A stretch of 64,000 nucleotides of DNA from Coptis chinensis (GCA_015680905.1 CM027378.1:45573501-45637500); one strand, 5' to 3'. Shown: positions 45,660 through 57,223, counted from the first letter of the stretch. The notes: generated by a model from the sequence alone, not told the origin. Numbers and translations: made by a program.

Positions 45660-46640
45660 GTTGTTGTGCAGTTAGTATTGTGGGAGATGATAGGCTTCAA
45701 ACTCAGTTTAGAGAAGCGCCCCGTGTACCAGATACATATGGGGGTAAGTGCGTTATTGTGACTGTAAAAAAGTATGTAAAACGGCAATAAACTCGCTAAC
45801 TATGATGCTCCCAGATGTTACCGAAGTTTCTAGAGTGCCCGAAATCTTCCTTACAGAAGCCACACAGTACGTGCCTGACAATTGTACTGGAGTAGACATT
45901 GAACCTTCTCCGCACGTGGCCGAAACCTACAAATCTGAACTTCCCAGAAGATATCATACAACGACGTCGAGAAGTTATGGCTATGGTGGTAAGTGCGTTA
46001 TTCTGGTTTCTAGCAGTTTTTTTTACCTGTAGAAGAAGATACTAGAGAGGCACTTTAAAAGCATGGCAGGACAGTATCTTAGGTTTCCTAAATCAGTATA
46101 CATGTTTTGTCAGAAGTACAATATAAGCGTTACACGACACTATGTAAGAGTTATTAAACATTGTATGTATGTTTTGGACGATAGTTTACAATACACTATT
46201 GACACGTTTAGGAACTAACTTGTGCAATGAATAAATTGTTGTGCAGTTAGCATTGTTGGAGGTGAGAAGCTTCAAACTCAGTTTGGAGAAGCATCCTGTG
46301 TAGTAGATACTTATGGGGGTAAGTGAGTTATTGAGGACTGCGACATTGTTTTGACTGTAAAAGAGGTGTGTAAAACGACACTAAACTCGCTGATTGTGAT
46401 GCTTCTAAATGGTATTGAAGTTTCAAGAGTGCTCGAAACGTTCCTTGCATAGTCTACCTAGTACAGGCCTGACAATTGTAGTGGAGTAGATGTTGAACCT
46501 TCTTAGCACGTGCCTGAAACAAACTTATCTGAACTTCCCAAACAATGCCATACAACGACCTTCACACCTTACCAAGTTCCGAGTAGTCTGAGGGTAATTA
46601 TCCTTGATATCCCAACAGACAGAGTTACTATAACTGGTTT
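45660..46640 (+). repeat. Tandem duplication of an exon pair within MULE-2
   Basis: Block 45660-46010 and block 46235-46600 are ~560 bp apart and share, in order, TTGTTGTGCAGTTAG, CTTCAAACTCAGTTT, GATACATATGGGGGTAAGTG-like donors, GACTGTAAAA, ACTCGCT, CCTGACAATTGTA, GGAGTAGA and TGAACTTCCCA, ending ATACAACGAC. Each block contains two exon-like pieces bounded by TGCAG acceptors and GGTAAGTG donors. Confidence 0.65.
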
Positions 46641-46899
46641 CGGTAGCCAGTGTGCTCCCATAGAACTGCACAGTGAGTCTGAAGAGGAAGGTCATGTGTC
46701 GAGAGGTCTAGGAGAAAGGAGAACGACTTGTGTCAGCTTTACTTCCCTTTTGGAGGAAGTGTAGGGATAGAGATCTGGGTGGAAGTACATTGAATTGGAA
46801 CGATATAAATTAGGATGATATTATTGACACATCTAGTATGCGTGAAGACATTGCTCCTTTGTTTGGGGGTGATAGTCTAAGTGATGACCTAATTGATGA

Positions 46900-47780
46900 G
46901 TCTGGTGGGGCTGACCTTGAAAATTATGTTCACGTGACAGGTGGAGATAAAAATGGAGTTACTGGTGGCGCGGCGGGTGCACAAAATAGTAGTCATGGTG
47001 CTGCGAGATGTTTGTACAATTACAGTGGAATATTATACCAACACGACCTCGAAACTCCACACACTGGTCTTGGAATGTGCCCATCTAGTCCAATATTTTG
47101 TCCACTGTCAAGACAAAATTATAATAGTGGAGGTAATACTTACAATGGCATATCTGATAGATCAGGTGGTGTTTTACTAGCATCAAGAAGTGGTGGTGGT
47201 GGTGACAGGGAAGACAACAGGGGACATAGTCAGCAAGGCTCCCTCTTAAACGAAAGAAGAGAGAACTCCCAATGGTACAAAAAGCTTGCGGTCGAGGACG
47301 GGCACATTGGCGATGATGGTCCAAGTGATGATGAGTTCAAAGATAGTGATGATGAGTTTAGTGATAGTGATGACCCAATTGATGAGTCAGGTGGTTTTGC
47401 CCTTAATAATAGGTCTGTTGATAATAATGTTCAAATGGCAGGTGGTTTTGACCTTAATAATAGGTCTATTGATAATAATGTTCAAATGGCAGGTGGAGAT
47501 GGTAGCGGAGTAACTAGTGATGCGACGGGTGCATAAAATAGTGGTTATCGGGCAGCGAGATGTTCAACGAATTACGATACAATATTATACGAACATGACC
47601 TTGGAACTTCGCAAACCAGTCCAAGAATGTGCTCGTTTCTTCCAGTATTTCCTCCACTCCGTGGGCAGCATTATAATGTCGACCGAAATACTGAAAATCG
47701 CGTCCTTACGCTACGCACCCGGTGTGTTGCCAAAGATCCGGAAGTGCAGCTTTGGCGGCGGTAGGGATCCCAATTCACGT
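46900..47780 (+). repeat. Second duplicated segment within MULE-2 (Gly/Asn/Asp-rich coding repeats)
   Basis: Segment ~46905-47170 and segment ~47445-47740 encode the same string of motifs: N(V)HVTGG / NVQMAGG, then G(A)TGA.NS, AAR C...NY, ILY(Q/E)HDL and T...MC...P. Inside is a short direct repeat encoding DLNNRS(V/I)DNNVQMAGG twice, and DDEF(K/S)DSD repeats at ~47325-47375. The second copy carries stops. Confidence 0.6.
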
Positions 47781-48448
47781 AAGAGAACGGGAGTAGTACT
47801 AAACGACTATCCCTCTTAAAGGAAAGAAGAGAGAAATCCCAACACTACAAAAAGTCTGTGGTAGAGGATGGGCGTCTTGAAGATGCGATTCCAACAGAAT
47901 TGGAGGCTCCCGAAATAAATACACTCACTTTGGGGATGGTGTTTCCTAAAAGGTGGTTGTTTACATTTTACATGAAGACTTACGCCATTAAAAACAACTT
48001 TGAACTAGCAAAAATAAGGGTGGACTATGAAAGGGTACAATATGGATGCAAGGGGTATGAATTGAGGAGTTAGGGGTCCAATTGTCTATTTCACGAGTAT
48101 TGCAACATTGATGGTTCGTATATGTGGATTGTGAAAACTGTTTACAATGTTTACACATGTGGCTGCTGAACAGCTGGAGAGTTTAACCGTGAGGTGTCAA
48201 GTGGTTATATCGCCTTGTGCTGCAAACGAATTCTGCGGGACGACAAAACCTTGAAGGCAAGTCATCTGTTGGCGATGGTGAAAGAGTGGACTTCAGTAGA
48301 TATCAAGTACAAAACTGCATGGCGGGGAAAGGAAAAGGCTTTGGAAGAGGTTCGTTAATTTCTGGCTTTCACAAGACAACTTATGTAGTGTCGTGAACAA
48401 CTATTTAATTTAGGATTATATATCCAACTATATATCACACAACATGCC

Positions 48449-48659
48449 TTCTCTTAAACAGATTATCCGTTAACGAACATGGTATCTTGGACAGTTTCTG
48501 TATTGTCTTGAACAACTTATATAGTGTCTGGAATAACTTTTTCATTTTCGCTTATTACATGGTCGTCGGCAAGACACTTAATAAGCTATTCAAGACATTA
48601 AATAGCTGCCTCAAGACACTATATAACATGTCAGTAAATGGATAATCCATTTAAGAGAA
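48449..48659. mobile_element. MITE copy 2 (TTCTCTTAAA termini)
   Basis: The ends TTCTCTTAAA and TTTAAGAGAA are perfect inverted repeats, continuing as a variant of copy 1's terminal repeat. The interior is highly similar to copy 1 in the same orientation. No convincing target-site duplication is seen. Confidence 0.65.
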
Positions 48660-49794
48660 TTCCTGTCCAACTATATAAGCCGTGCAAGTTACTATGCAAG
48701 CTTAGGCCAACATGATATTACATGATCGTAAACGATAGTCGGTTTAAGAGAAAGCCTGCATTTTCCATACTTTTGTACAAAGACTGCACTGACGATTAAT
48801 ATTTGAACTAATATAGACCCACCCCATACGACATTATATAGACCTAATAGATCCTCATTAGTAGTGTAATTGAAGTTGACATGTTATGACATAGTCTAAT
48901 TTTACACGTGTCTGCAGATTCAAGGAAGTTTCGAACAGTCATACCAACTACTAAGCAGCTACAATTAACAACTGAGGAAGGTCGATCCCTTCAGTTTTAC
49001 TGAGTTGAGAAGAGTGCGAAATAGTGACCTCTTCAAGTGCTATTTCTAGAGCTATGGGATTACAATCAAGAGTTTCTGTAACACATGTAGGTCACACATA
49101 GAAATTGATGGAACACATTTGAAGGGTAGATTAAGCGGATGTCTTCTTTCAGCTATTGCTGTTGACTACGACAATCCCAGTTGTATTTGGTATTGTTAGC
49201 GGTGAGGACAACGAAAACTATGATTGGTTTCTGCATTGCCTTGGAGACCAAGTAGGCATGCTAGTCTGATTATCAAAGTGGCCGAGGTGTTTCCACGGGC
49301 GAAACATGTTTTCTGCATGAACCATATATGGAAGAACATGCACAATCCATCAGTTAGACTTATGGCGAAGATTAAGACCACAGCTAAGACTACTAAAGAA
49401 TGGTATTTCCGTTATGTTAAGAGAGATATAGAGAAAATGAGCTCAGCAGCCCACGCTTTGCTTACTGGTATTCATTTTTATCAATGGGCATGCCACGCAT
49501 CAGTAGTTAAGAGATACGACATTGCTTACACCAACCATGTTGAGTGTTGGAACAACATGATTAAGGACGATAGGTCTCTTTCGGTTGCTCCTTTGGTGGA
49601 AGCAATTAGGCAGAACATTAGTGACCACTACTTCAAGTACAGAAATATGGCGAATGAGTGGGATTCCAGGGGTGAGATGTTAACACCTCGTGCTACTGGG
49701 CTGCAGAGAACCAACATTGACAAGTCGATGAAATTTACAGAGTCACGAGCTGGGAAATGGGAATATATAGTCAAGACTGACCATTTACAAGCAT

Positions 49795-50283
49795 CAATAA
49801 TTCTACACTGACACAGAGAATTTGACACAGTTGACCGACATAGTGATGTGGCACTGCAACATTGATGTTGCAATATATAAAAAACCACCATTGCAACATC
49901 AATGTTGCATCGAGAAATACCACTGCAACATCAATGTTGTACCATGAAAATCGGTACAACGTCAATGTTGCACAAAGAAATATCACAGCAACATCAATGT
50001 TGCACCATGAAAATCACTGCAACGTCAATGTTGCACTATAAAAACCACTGCGACATCAATGTTGCACTATGAAAAATTAATGGAATGGATGGTTTGCTAT
50101 GAAAAAAAGATGAGAATGACAAAATAAGAATGGAAAGATGATAATGGAAAGAGAATAAGTGTTTTGAGTGAGAGAAAAAAGATTTTTGGCTATTATTTTC
50201 ATCACTGCAACATTGACGTTGCAACATGCCACGTCACTGTGTCTTGATTGTGTCATTTTTCCTGTGTCAGTGTAGTATTACAC
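49795..50283. mobile_element. 489-bp MITE inside MULE-2 transposase, 10-bp TSD
   Basis: TTACAAGCAT occurs at 49785-49794 and 50284-50293. Removing the insert with one copy joins the transposase as VKTDHLQAYCVNLAAKQ just before the SWIM finger, in frame. The ends share TAATNCTACACTGACACAG as inverted repeats. The 10-bp duplication suits a Mutator-type MITE better than a TA- or 8-bp-duplicating family. The interior carries a palindromic minisatellite. Confidence 0.85.
49850..50070. repeat. Palindromic minisatellite within the MITE
   Basis: Seven or so units of ~32-36 bp each contain the near-palindrome GCAACATCAATGTTGC (variants GCAACGTCAATGTTGC, GCGACATCAATGTTGC), separated by spacers such as ACCATGAAAATCACT. 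One more half-unit, GCAACATTGACGTTGC, lies near the other end (50206-50222). Confidence 0.85.
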
Positions 50284-50646
50284 TTACAAGCATACTGTGT
50301 AAATCTAGCCGCTAAGCAATGCTCGTGTGGGTATTTCCAACACATGGGAATCCCATGTGTGCATGCCTGTAAGGCAATTAGTGTCACCCAGCAAGGTAGT
50401 CATATGACCTGTTGATCCATACTACCTTACTGCTAATTGGCAATGGACGTACTATGAGGCATGGGTTGGAATTCCAAGTAAGGAGCAATAGGACATTGAT
50501 GAAACGGATGAGCGTGTTATGCCCCTGGAAGTGAGGTGTAGACCGGGCAAGCCACCAACCGAGAGAATACGGAGAAAACCAGAGTATAAGGGACCAAAGC
50601 AGAGAAGAAGTTGCACTTTAAGCAACATGGAACGGTACAACAGGCG

Positions 50647-51902
50647 TGTAGGAACCGTTATGGTTTCATGTAATGATTTACTACAAACTGCGAAAACCCA
50701 TGCGCAGCGGAATAAAGGGTGTTCATGATTTTGTTTAGAATCATACTTTTGATCAGCTGTAATAACTCTGAGAATCCAAGCTTTACGAATCAGCAACCTC
50801 TTGATCTTCTGTTGTATTCATATCCTTAGAATGGACGTTGTGTGGGCAACGATCTACCATCCCTTTCTTTCTCTCTTTGCCTCACTTACTCACAAAGTTG
50901 GAACCGAATTTGGAACTCACGTTTCTTGAGTAATCAATCAGTAGTTTCGGCCAAGAGAAATAGGGTTTCTTTATATAGGCTATAATAGGGACCACGAGGA
51001 GAAATTAGGGTTAGGTCTCCTGACGGGCTTGGGCTTCCCATGTTCGCCCAGAACACACGACCCAAGTCCATCAACAAATGGCTTATTCCACTAAAGGTCA
51101 TTGTTGCACTACCGCCCTAATCCTAAAATTACATTTATGGGCTCCATAATATATGTTCGTTGATCTCCCCGTGTTTAAGATATCAAATGCCCGTTGATTA
51201 AGTCAAGTTACTGACAACTACATTAATCAACTTCTTATGTCCTTGAGTAGTACCACTCAACCTCATTGTCATGTCGGATTAAATCAACCTGCAGGGGTTT
51301 ACATGACAATCTTTATGAGCTCCTCAAGGGGACATCATCAACCCGACTTCCTGCGGGTCACGGATTCCTTCTATAATCAACAGCACACCTTACATACAAT
51401 GTCATTACCCAATCCATCGAGTTTGTTGATTCACAAATGAATCTCACTCATTGATGATTTAAAGCAATGTACAATGCACGTAAGTGCCCGTTATTATATC
51501 CAGATTAAGAGGACAAGCATCCATAATAACAGAGGTGTTTGTTCTCTTGTATAGTCAGTATAAAGAGAAACAACCTCACTTGGTCCTATTCAATACACAC
51601 AAAGTATACTAGTGTAATCTTGTAGTCAAGATAGACTAATACCAGATTATACTACAACCGTACCAATGGTTTGTCCAAATCTATCTAAGTTGTGAACATT
51701 TACTTATACTTTATAAGGTACTGGTGATATGATCTTCTGTGTGTCACCACACACCATATCATCTACAACATAAAGTATTAGACGCATGCATACAACTAAT
51801 AACATATGTAATATGCATAACATTTGCCCATATGATTCTCATTCAAAATATAAAGAATTAGAGTTATTACAAAAGTAATGTTTTTAGTATATAACCCTAT
51901 CA
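50647..51902 (-). mobile_element. Solo LTR (copia-like) with 5-bp TSD, inside MULE-2 zinc knuckle
   Basis: On the minus strand the LTR begins TGATAGGGTTATATAC and ends ...CGGTTCCTACA. AGGCG flanks it on both sides (50642-50646 and 51903-51907). There is no internal region, so it is a solo LTR left by recombination. Joining the flanks restores RYNRRTCKNL, the final part of the MULE zinc knuckle. On its own strand a TATATAAAG-like motif is present near 50975. Confidence 0.85.
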
Positions 51903-52010
51903 AGGCGTACATGCAAAAATCTCGTTGATGATAAAGGAGTTGAGCACTGTCCTGTGAACCGCGAAGCTGTCGACAAACGACACCAACTCTGAGTGGTAGT
52001 AATGTGATAT

Positions 52011-52735
52011 TCTCGCCACTGAGGAGGGATATTTAATTTATTTTGCAATTTTGGTTGTTATATCATGCTTTCTCTTAAACGGACATGTTTGTTTGGCAGC
52101 TTAGATAGTGTCGTGAACAGGCTATATAGTGGGCTGCACAACTTGTTAATTTACGCTTTTTAACTTGTTCGAGTGAAGCTTTTATATGACACTATATAAG
52201 CTTTTCACGACACTACATATAACTTGTCTGTTTCCATTCTGTTGGTTGTTTTTTTATTTTGATGATAACCTTCCTCCTATTAGAATGGTTTTAAGGGAAT
52301 TACAAAGTCATAGGACCACTCAGGTGGAGGTCCTATGACAATGATGAAAAGAATGAGAAACCTAACAACATGTGCAAACTTTTGCCAAATTCTTTTCACA
52401 TGAATCATGAATGATGAATCTTGAGTTGTTGCTTCAAGGTAACAACAACATTTTGTATAATCTTGAGGGGAAAAGTACCCTCCATGCCAAAAATAAAATG
52501 GTGGATTCTGCCTTCCTCCTATTATAATAAAACCATTAAGGGAATTACAGAGTCATAGGAGCACTCAGGTAGAGGTCCTATGCCAGCATACTTAAGAGCC
52601 CATTTACATAATTCAGCAAAAAATAAACTTAGAGTTTGCGGAGTTAACAAAAGCAGATTTAAACAAAACACAGCTATTAAGAATTGAACCTTTAAACTGC
52701 CATCCAGCTTCAACTCCATCTACTGTTACCATATT
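52011..52735. repeat. Repeat-rich spacer downstream of MULE-2
   Basis: It includes the decayed third MITE copy (~52065-52230). The block CTTCCTCCTATTA, AAGGGAATTAC, AGTCATAGGA, then CACTCAGGT(G/A)GAGGTCCTATG occurs twice (52269-52339 and 52511-52581). Confidence 0.5.
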
Positions 52736-52739
52736 CATC

Positions 52740-53390
52740 AGATACTTGCTATCTCCTAAAACAAGAACTTGGTGTAGCTTGAGAAGCTTTCAGACACCTC
52801 CTCAGAACATCCATCAGATCCATCAAAGCTGTTACCAGCATCACTTGCAGTTTCTTCAGATTCAGTGCTAGGATTCCCATAGGAGAAGGCACTTGGGTTA
52901 CTAGACTCTCCATCATGTAGACTTCCACCACCACTTCCACTTGTATCAGATCTAGAGGCATATTCACTACTTAAATCACTATCAGCCTATACTGTTCGAC
53001 CCTTTTTGTTTGCCTTTGATTCATTTGCATCTTGGTATGAGACCCTCATCCTCTTCCCATTTCTCACCTCCTCTATCTCTTCATAGCCTTTAATTTTCCT
53101 CCTCTCTCTCTGCACCACAGTGTTAATCTTTGATTCCTCCTTCTTTTTATCTAATCCCTCTTCCCAGCGCCTCTTCCCTTTTCCCAGCGCTTCTGTCTCA
53201 GTAACTTTTTTCGTCTGTTTCTTTGGACTTGACAGCAAAGATTTCTTCCCCATCACCATTATTCTTTTTATCTCGCTTGATACTTTCTCTCAGTTCTTGC
53301 AACTCTGTTTGGTTTATAATTGGTCTCTTGAATACCTGACTCTTCACTTCCGATTTTCTCTTCTTCCCAAAAAATCTCCTTTTCTCTTTC
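52740..53390 (-). pseudogene. Unrecognised lysine-rich then serine-rich protein gene, frameshifted
   Basis: On the minus strand a basic stretch starting MKEKRRFFGKKRKSEV runs via a frame change into KGKRRWEEGLDKKKEESK, RRKIKGYEEIEEVRNGKRM and NKKGRTV, then a TAG. In phase after the stop is an acidic/serine-rich tail (DLSSEYASRSDTSGSGGGSL, SEETASDAGNSFDGSDGCSE). The basic-to-acidic pattern suggests a nuclear protein, but I recognise no family. It may belong to a transposon. Confidence 0.35.
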
Positions 53391-53751
53391 ATAGGGTATA
53401 GGGTGTAGATAGCGCATGTTGCATGGGAAATTAAAAAAGAAAATCTTAGCAGTAGACCGTTGGATGATAAAGGGATACACATTAAGTGATGTGGCAAACG
53501 TGGGCTTCCTTCATATCCAGGCCCAAACCGTTGATACAATGTCGTATGGGCTCAGGTTGGATTTTCGATGTTGATTTTTGAGGCATGCAGAAGAAGGTTG
53601 GGGTAGAAAGTCGAGACAAAGTTCATGTACATTGTGTCGAGATGAACGGTGGACATTAAGGACTTGAGATTGGTCGGCTCAGATGAGCCCCTTGAAAATG
53701 TTTGCTTTTAAGATATTGTAACCCCAAAATTATTGACTCTAGCCGTTCTCA

Positions 53752-54063
53752 ATGTCAAGTTCGTCACTGTCCTCTCATTCCCCAAATTCGTTGGTTGACT
53801 TACTGAAAGACATACTAACTACGATCAAAAGACTAAAGAAAGATGTGAATCCGTCAGTAAGGAAGGAGTTGGACATTCTCTATGGGAAGATGGATAATTT
53901 TATTACGGAAACTGATCTGCTGATGAAAAGGAGGGAAGCAAAATTAGAGAGGACAATTTCATCGTTGCGGGTCTCTAGCAGTAACAAGAAGCGTAAGTTG
54001 GAAGTCATCCAATCTGTTTTGTCGAATGTGTCCGATTTTGATTCATCATATAGCAGTTCTTGA
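53752..54063 (+). CDS. Hypothetical 103-aa coiled-coil protein
   Basis: An open frame starts at ATG 53752: serine-rich start (MSSSSLSSHSPNSLVDLL), an amphipathic helical middle (KDILTTIKRLKKDV, RKELDILYGKMDNFI), a KKRK cluster, and an SSYSSS end. It shows codon-like organisation and no stops, but I know no homologue. It lies between MULE-2/repeat DNA and a gypsy LTR, so it could be an orphan ORF of a repeat. No TATA box or intron signals were found. Confidence 0.35.
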   Translation: MSSSSLSSHSPNSLVDLLKDILTTIKRLKKDVNPSVRKELDILYGKMDNFITETDLLMKRREAKLERTISSLRVSSSNKKRKLEVIQSVLSNVSDFDSSYSSS

Positions 54064-54197
54064 GGGACTCCGATTTCATCAAAATCATTCTTGAGGGAGT
54101 TGCTTTAATTGCGTTGTAGTCATCTTGGCATGTATTACTTTGTTATGTTTCTATGAATTTGATGTGTGTAGAGGGGATTTCCCGTCATTGAACAGAT

Positions 54198-54850
54198 GAC
54201 ACGTGTATGGAAAATAACCTAAGACTATAGATGTCCAGAATGAGATGAGGACCATCGAATAAGTTCTGTGAATAAGTGATATCGTGCTTAGCACGAGTAT
54301 TTAGTAGACATGTGTCAGGCACATGACTGACCGCCTTCAAACATAACAGTTACCCCAGTCATTAGAAACTGATATAGACAGTTCCTGAACAGAAGGAAGT
54401 TGAAGATGGCGATCTTTGATGATAAGGAAGGAATCGTGATGACATATCTTAGAAGTTACCTTTTAGATATAATCTTCCCATACATGATGTGACATTATGA
54501 TCAACAAAGAAACTTACCTCTCATAAGATATGGTCTAGATTCAAACTTCCATAAGAAGAGGAATCTTAATATGAAGGTAGAGTCCAAAGATGGAAGGGAA
54601 CTCACAAGCAGTGAGGACAGCCCTAACCCTAGGACTCTCGTCGCCCTTCCTATATAAACCATAGGGATTCGCTCTTAGGAACTACACAAAATAGGGTTTG
54701 ATTCTCCAATAGAACAAAGGAGATCGTGAGGGTCGTCGTCGACGGTTCAACCCTAAACTCACCATCATCTCATCCCTTCTCTATTCAGCAAAGGATTCCA
54801 TATCACAAGGCACAGAGGAAGATTAGGGGATACTTAGAATTTCCCCTACA
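54198..54850 (+). repeat. Left LTR of the Tat element (left edge approximate)
   Basis: The inner edge (...CCCCTACA) is defined by the PBS at 54856. A TATA box at 54651 and transcribed leader follow the usual U3-R layout. Without a second LTR the left edge (TGACACGTGTATGG at 54198) is a guess. Confidence 0.45.
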
Positions 54851-54934
54851 TCTTTTGGCGCTGTCTGTGGGGACGAAAGCAGGTAAATATTTATTTCAAA
54901 CGATTGATTTATTCTAAAAACTCTTATTGTTGTG

Positions 54935-56653
54935 ATGGCAGGAGCAAAGAAAACAAAGGGTGGAGCTACCACGCGCAGCGTCGCCATCAGAGAAGAAGTG
55001 CACGAGATGCATGAAGGGGGTGAGAATGTCGGTTGCCAAGATGCGAATGATCCCCCCCAAGGACTTATGACAAGCACCGATGGACCAGTTGTTCCCGAAG
55101 CAGGTCCCAGGAATAACACTCAGGAGGAACGTCAAAATGGCTAGAATGCTGTCCTCACCAACCTAGAGTTTGTTCAGGCGGTGCAGGCTCTGGAACAGCA
55201 AAGGAGCAACCTTGAGCGAGAATTATAGCTGCTAAGGCACTTATATCAGTTTGACACGGGGAAAAAGTCACTCATCGATCTTGATGATGACGACCCTCCG
55301 AAAGGTGGTCGTGCTAGGAACCCAAGGCGTAGGGACCCGGTTAAGTAGCGAGCTATTTAAGTCGAGAATCTGACAACTTCGGATGAGGACTCGAGAAACG
55401 ACCTCGAGCGAGTCCAGCGACCGACGGGATCGTGATGTTGACCCTCGACACCGAAAAAGAACTTATAACAGGAAACTTTCTACCAAAGAAAGTGCATGGG
55501 AAATTGAGAAGAATGACTTGATCCGTCAGATACATTGGATGATAGGCAAGGGGAGAAAAATGCAAGACTCCCTTGTTCAATTCGCCATAATAGGAGCAGG
55601 CAGATCTCCTTTTGCATCACGAGTGATGAGGAAGCCATATCCCCATGGGTACAGACAACCGAAGTTCAGTGTCTTTAGTGGCAAGTCAGATCCGGTCGAT
55701 CACGTATTCAGGTATCGTGCCACTATGGGACAATATAAGAGATATGACCATGTCATGTGTCAAGAGTTCAAAGCCTCCCTGTCTGGATCTACGCTCCAGT
55801 GGTATCACAGATTACCTGAGCGGGAGGCCTCAGAAGAACTATTTAGGACCTTCATAGATAGGTACTCATGCAACAAGCATCAGCCAAAATGGATCGATGC
55901 ACTGTTCAACATCAAGAAAAAGGATGGAGAGGCGTTAAGATCCTACATGCAATGGTTCATGGAAATTTCAATCCAAATAGAGTCTTGTGATGAACAGACT
56001 GCTATAATAGCTTTCAAACAAGGATGAAAACAATGCCTTATTCAGATCTCTCTCTAGGAAACCACCCCGCGATTTAGAGGAACTCCTTGACAGGGTTGAA
56101 ACTCATGCGGGGTGGGAAGAAGATGTCCTGAACAGATGTCAGGAAGCGAAGAAGACTAGTCGGACAGTTCCTGGGCTTCCTCGAGAAGGGAATGGAAACT
56201 TTTTCCCCTAAAAAATCGAAGAAAGATCGTAATCGTAATCGCCAAAGGGCCGAATCTCCATCAAAGGGGCGAATGCCCAGAGAGCAATACCAAAATATAG
56301 CCAGTAGTGCAGATAGAAAACCACAGAAGAAGCCACGTGTGGAAGGAACTGAAGAAGCTCTTCCCTCGATGGACAGAAACTTCGCCCTTCTGAACAAAAT
56401 GCCAGATGAGGTTCTGGACTCGATAAAAAATCAGAACTACCTCAAATGGCTAGCTCTACTGAAGCCAGGCTCCTTAGGTACTAGAGACCAAAGGACCTAT
56501 TACAAGTTCCATAAGAGTAATGGCCACAGCACCAGAGCATGCAGGACCCTAAAAAATGAACTACAGGATCTGATTGAAAGGGGGTATCTGAAGCAATTTG
56601 TGGCACACCTAACGGTAACGGATACAACCCGAGGAGATCAACCGCCGGTTTAG
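54935..56653 (+). pseudogene. gag of the Tat element
   Basis: The N-terminal part (54935-55144) is followed by stops. The capsid-like Retrotrans_gag region lies at 55383-56027, including YRQPKFSVFSGKSDPVDHVF, KASLSGSTLQWYHRLPEREA, FIDRYSCNKHQPKWIDALFN and KKKDGEALRSYMQWF. After a frame change, the basic linker and a knuckle-like YYKFHKSNGHSTRACRTLKN follow, with ELQDLIERGYLKQFV (to 56653); the usual first Cys is a Tyr. This would be the nucleocapsid/virus-like-particle protein. It is broken by stops at 56028 and elsewhere. Confidence 0.8.
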
Positions 56654-56824
56654 AATCCCCATGTAATTGGACTGCTCAATGGCCGACTCCAGATAAATAT
56701 GATTTTCAGAAAAGCAAGTAAATGGAATGGATAGATCACTAAAAAGGGTGCGTGATATCAAATGCGTATCGCCAAGTAAATGAGGATCATGAACAGCGAG
56801 CTGACCACATGAGCTCAGGTTAAC

Positions 56825-57223
56825 GTGGTACCCCACAAAGATCCGTTCATCCTCTTCACTGAGGCTGACTGTTGCAGCATCCAGAGCCCCAATGAGGATG
56901 CGCTTGTTTTGACACTTCTTTTTGGAGATTATGATTTGCATCGCATATTGGTTGATCTAGGCAGCTCAGCAGATGTGCTATACTACGCCGCATTCAAAAA
57001 GCTGCAAATTCCTGACTCTGGAATGGTCGCCACCAACTCCAACCTACATGGATTCAGTGGGGACAAAGCTCTGACAGTTGGGGAGATCCAACTACCCGTA
57101 GCTACTGGTTCGGTAACTCTCATCATAAACTTTGTCGTAGTAAAAGCTAACACACTTTATCATATGATCTTGGGCAGGACCTGGCTGCACAGACTCCGAA
57201 CTGTTCCTAGCACCTATCACTAA
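56825..57223 (+). pseudogene. Aspartic protease domain
   Basis: VLTLLFGDYDLHRILVDLGS then SADVLYYAAFKKL corresponds to the retropepsin active-site block; the triad reads D-L-G rather than the usual D-T/S-G. HMILGRTWLHRL is the conserved C-terminal block. The domain ends with a stop at 57221-57223. Confidence 0.75.

Larger units (their letters stand above)
44524..52010 (+). pseudogene. MULE-2: second Mutator-like transposase gene, multi-exon, disrupted
   Basis: In order: a PB1-like N-terminal domain (FICKFGGKVRTLESGVVTYV, LLSGHVCTIDEEEDYKEMMD; 44580-44947) with a GTAAGC donor; duplicated small exons (45.6-46.7 kb); duplicated acidic/glycine-rich segments (46.8-47.8 kb); the MuDR N-terminal domain (47858-48360: VFPKRWLFTFYMKTYAIKNN, FNREVSSGYIALCCKRILRD); and the MULE DDE region with frameshifts (49085-49470: IEIDGTHLKGRLSGCLLSAI, a GIVSGEDNENYDWFLHCLG stretch, VFPRAKHVFCMNHIWKNM). 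A helical part (WNNMIKDDRSLSVAPLVEAI) leads to a SWIM finger CSCGYFQHMGIPCVHAC (~50320-50370) and a C-terminal zinc knuckle. A MITE (49795-50283) and a solo LTR (50647-51902) interrupt it. Sequence and architecture differ clearly from MULE-1. Confidence 0.8.
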
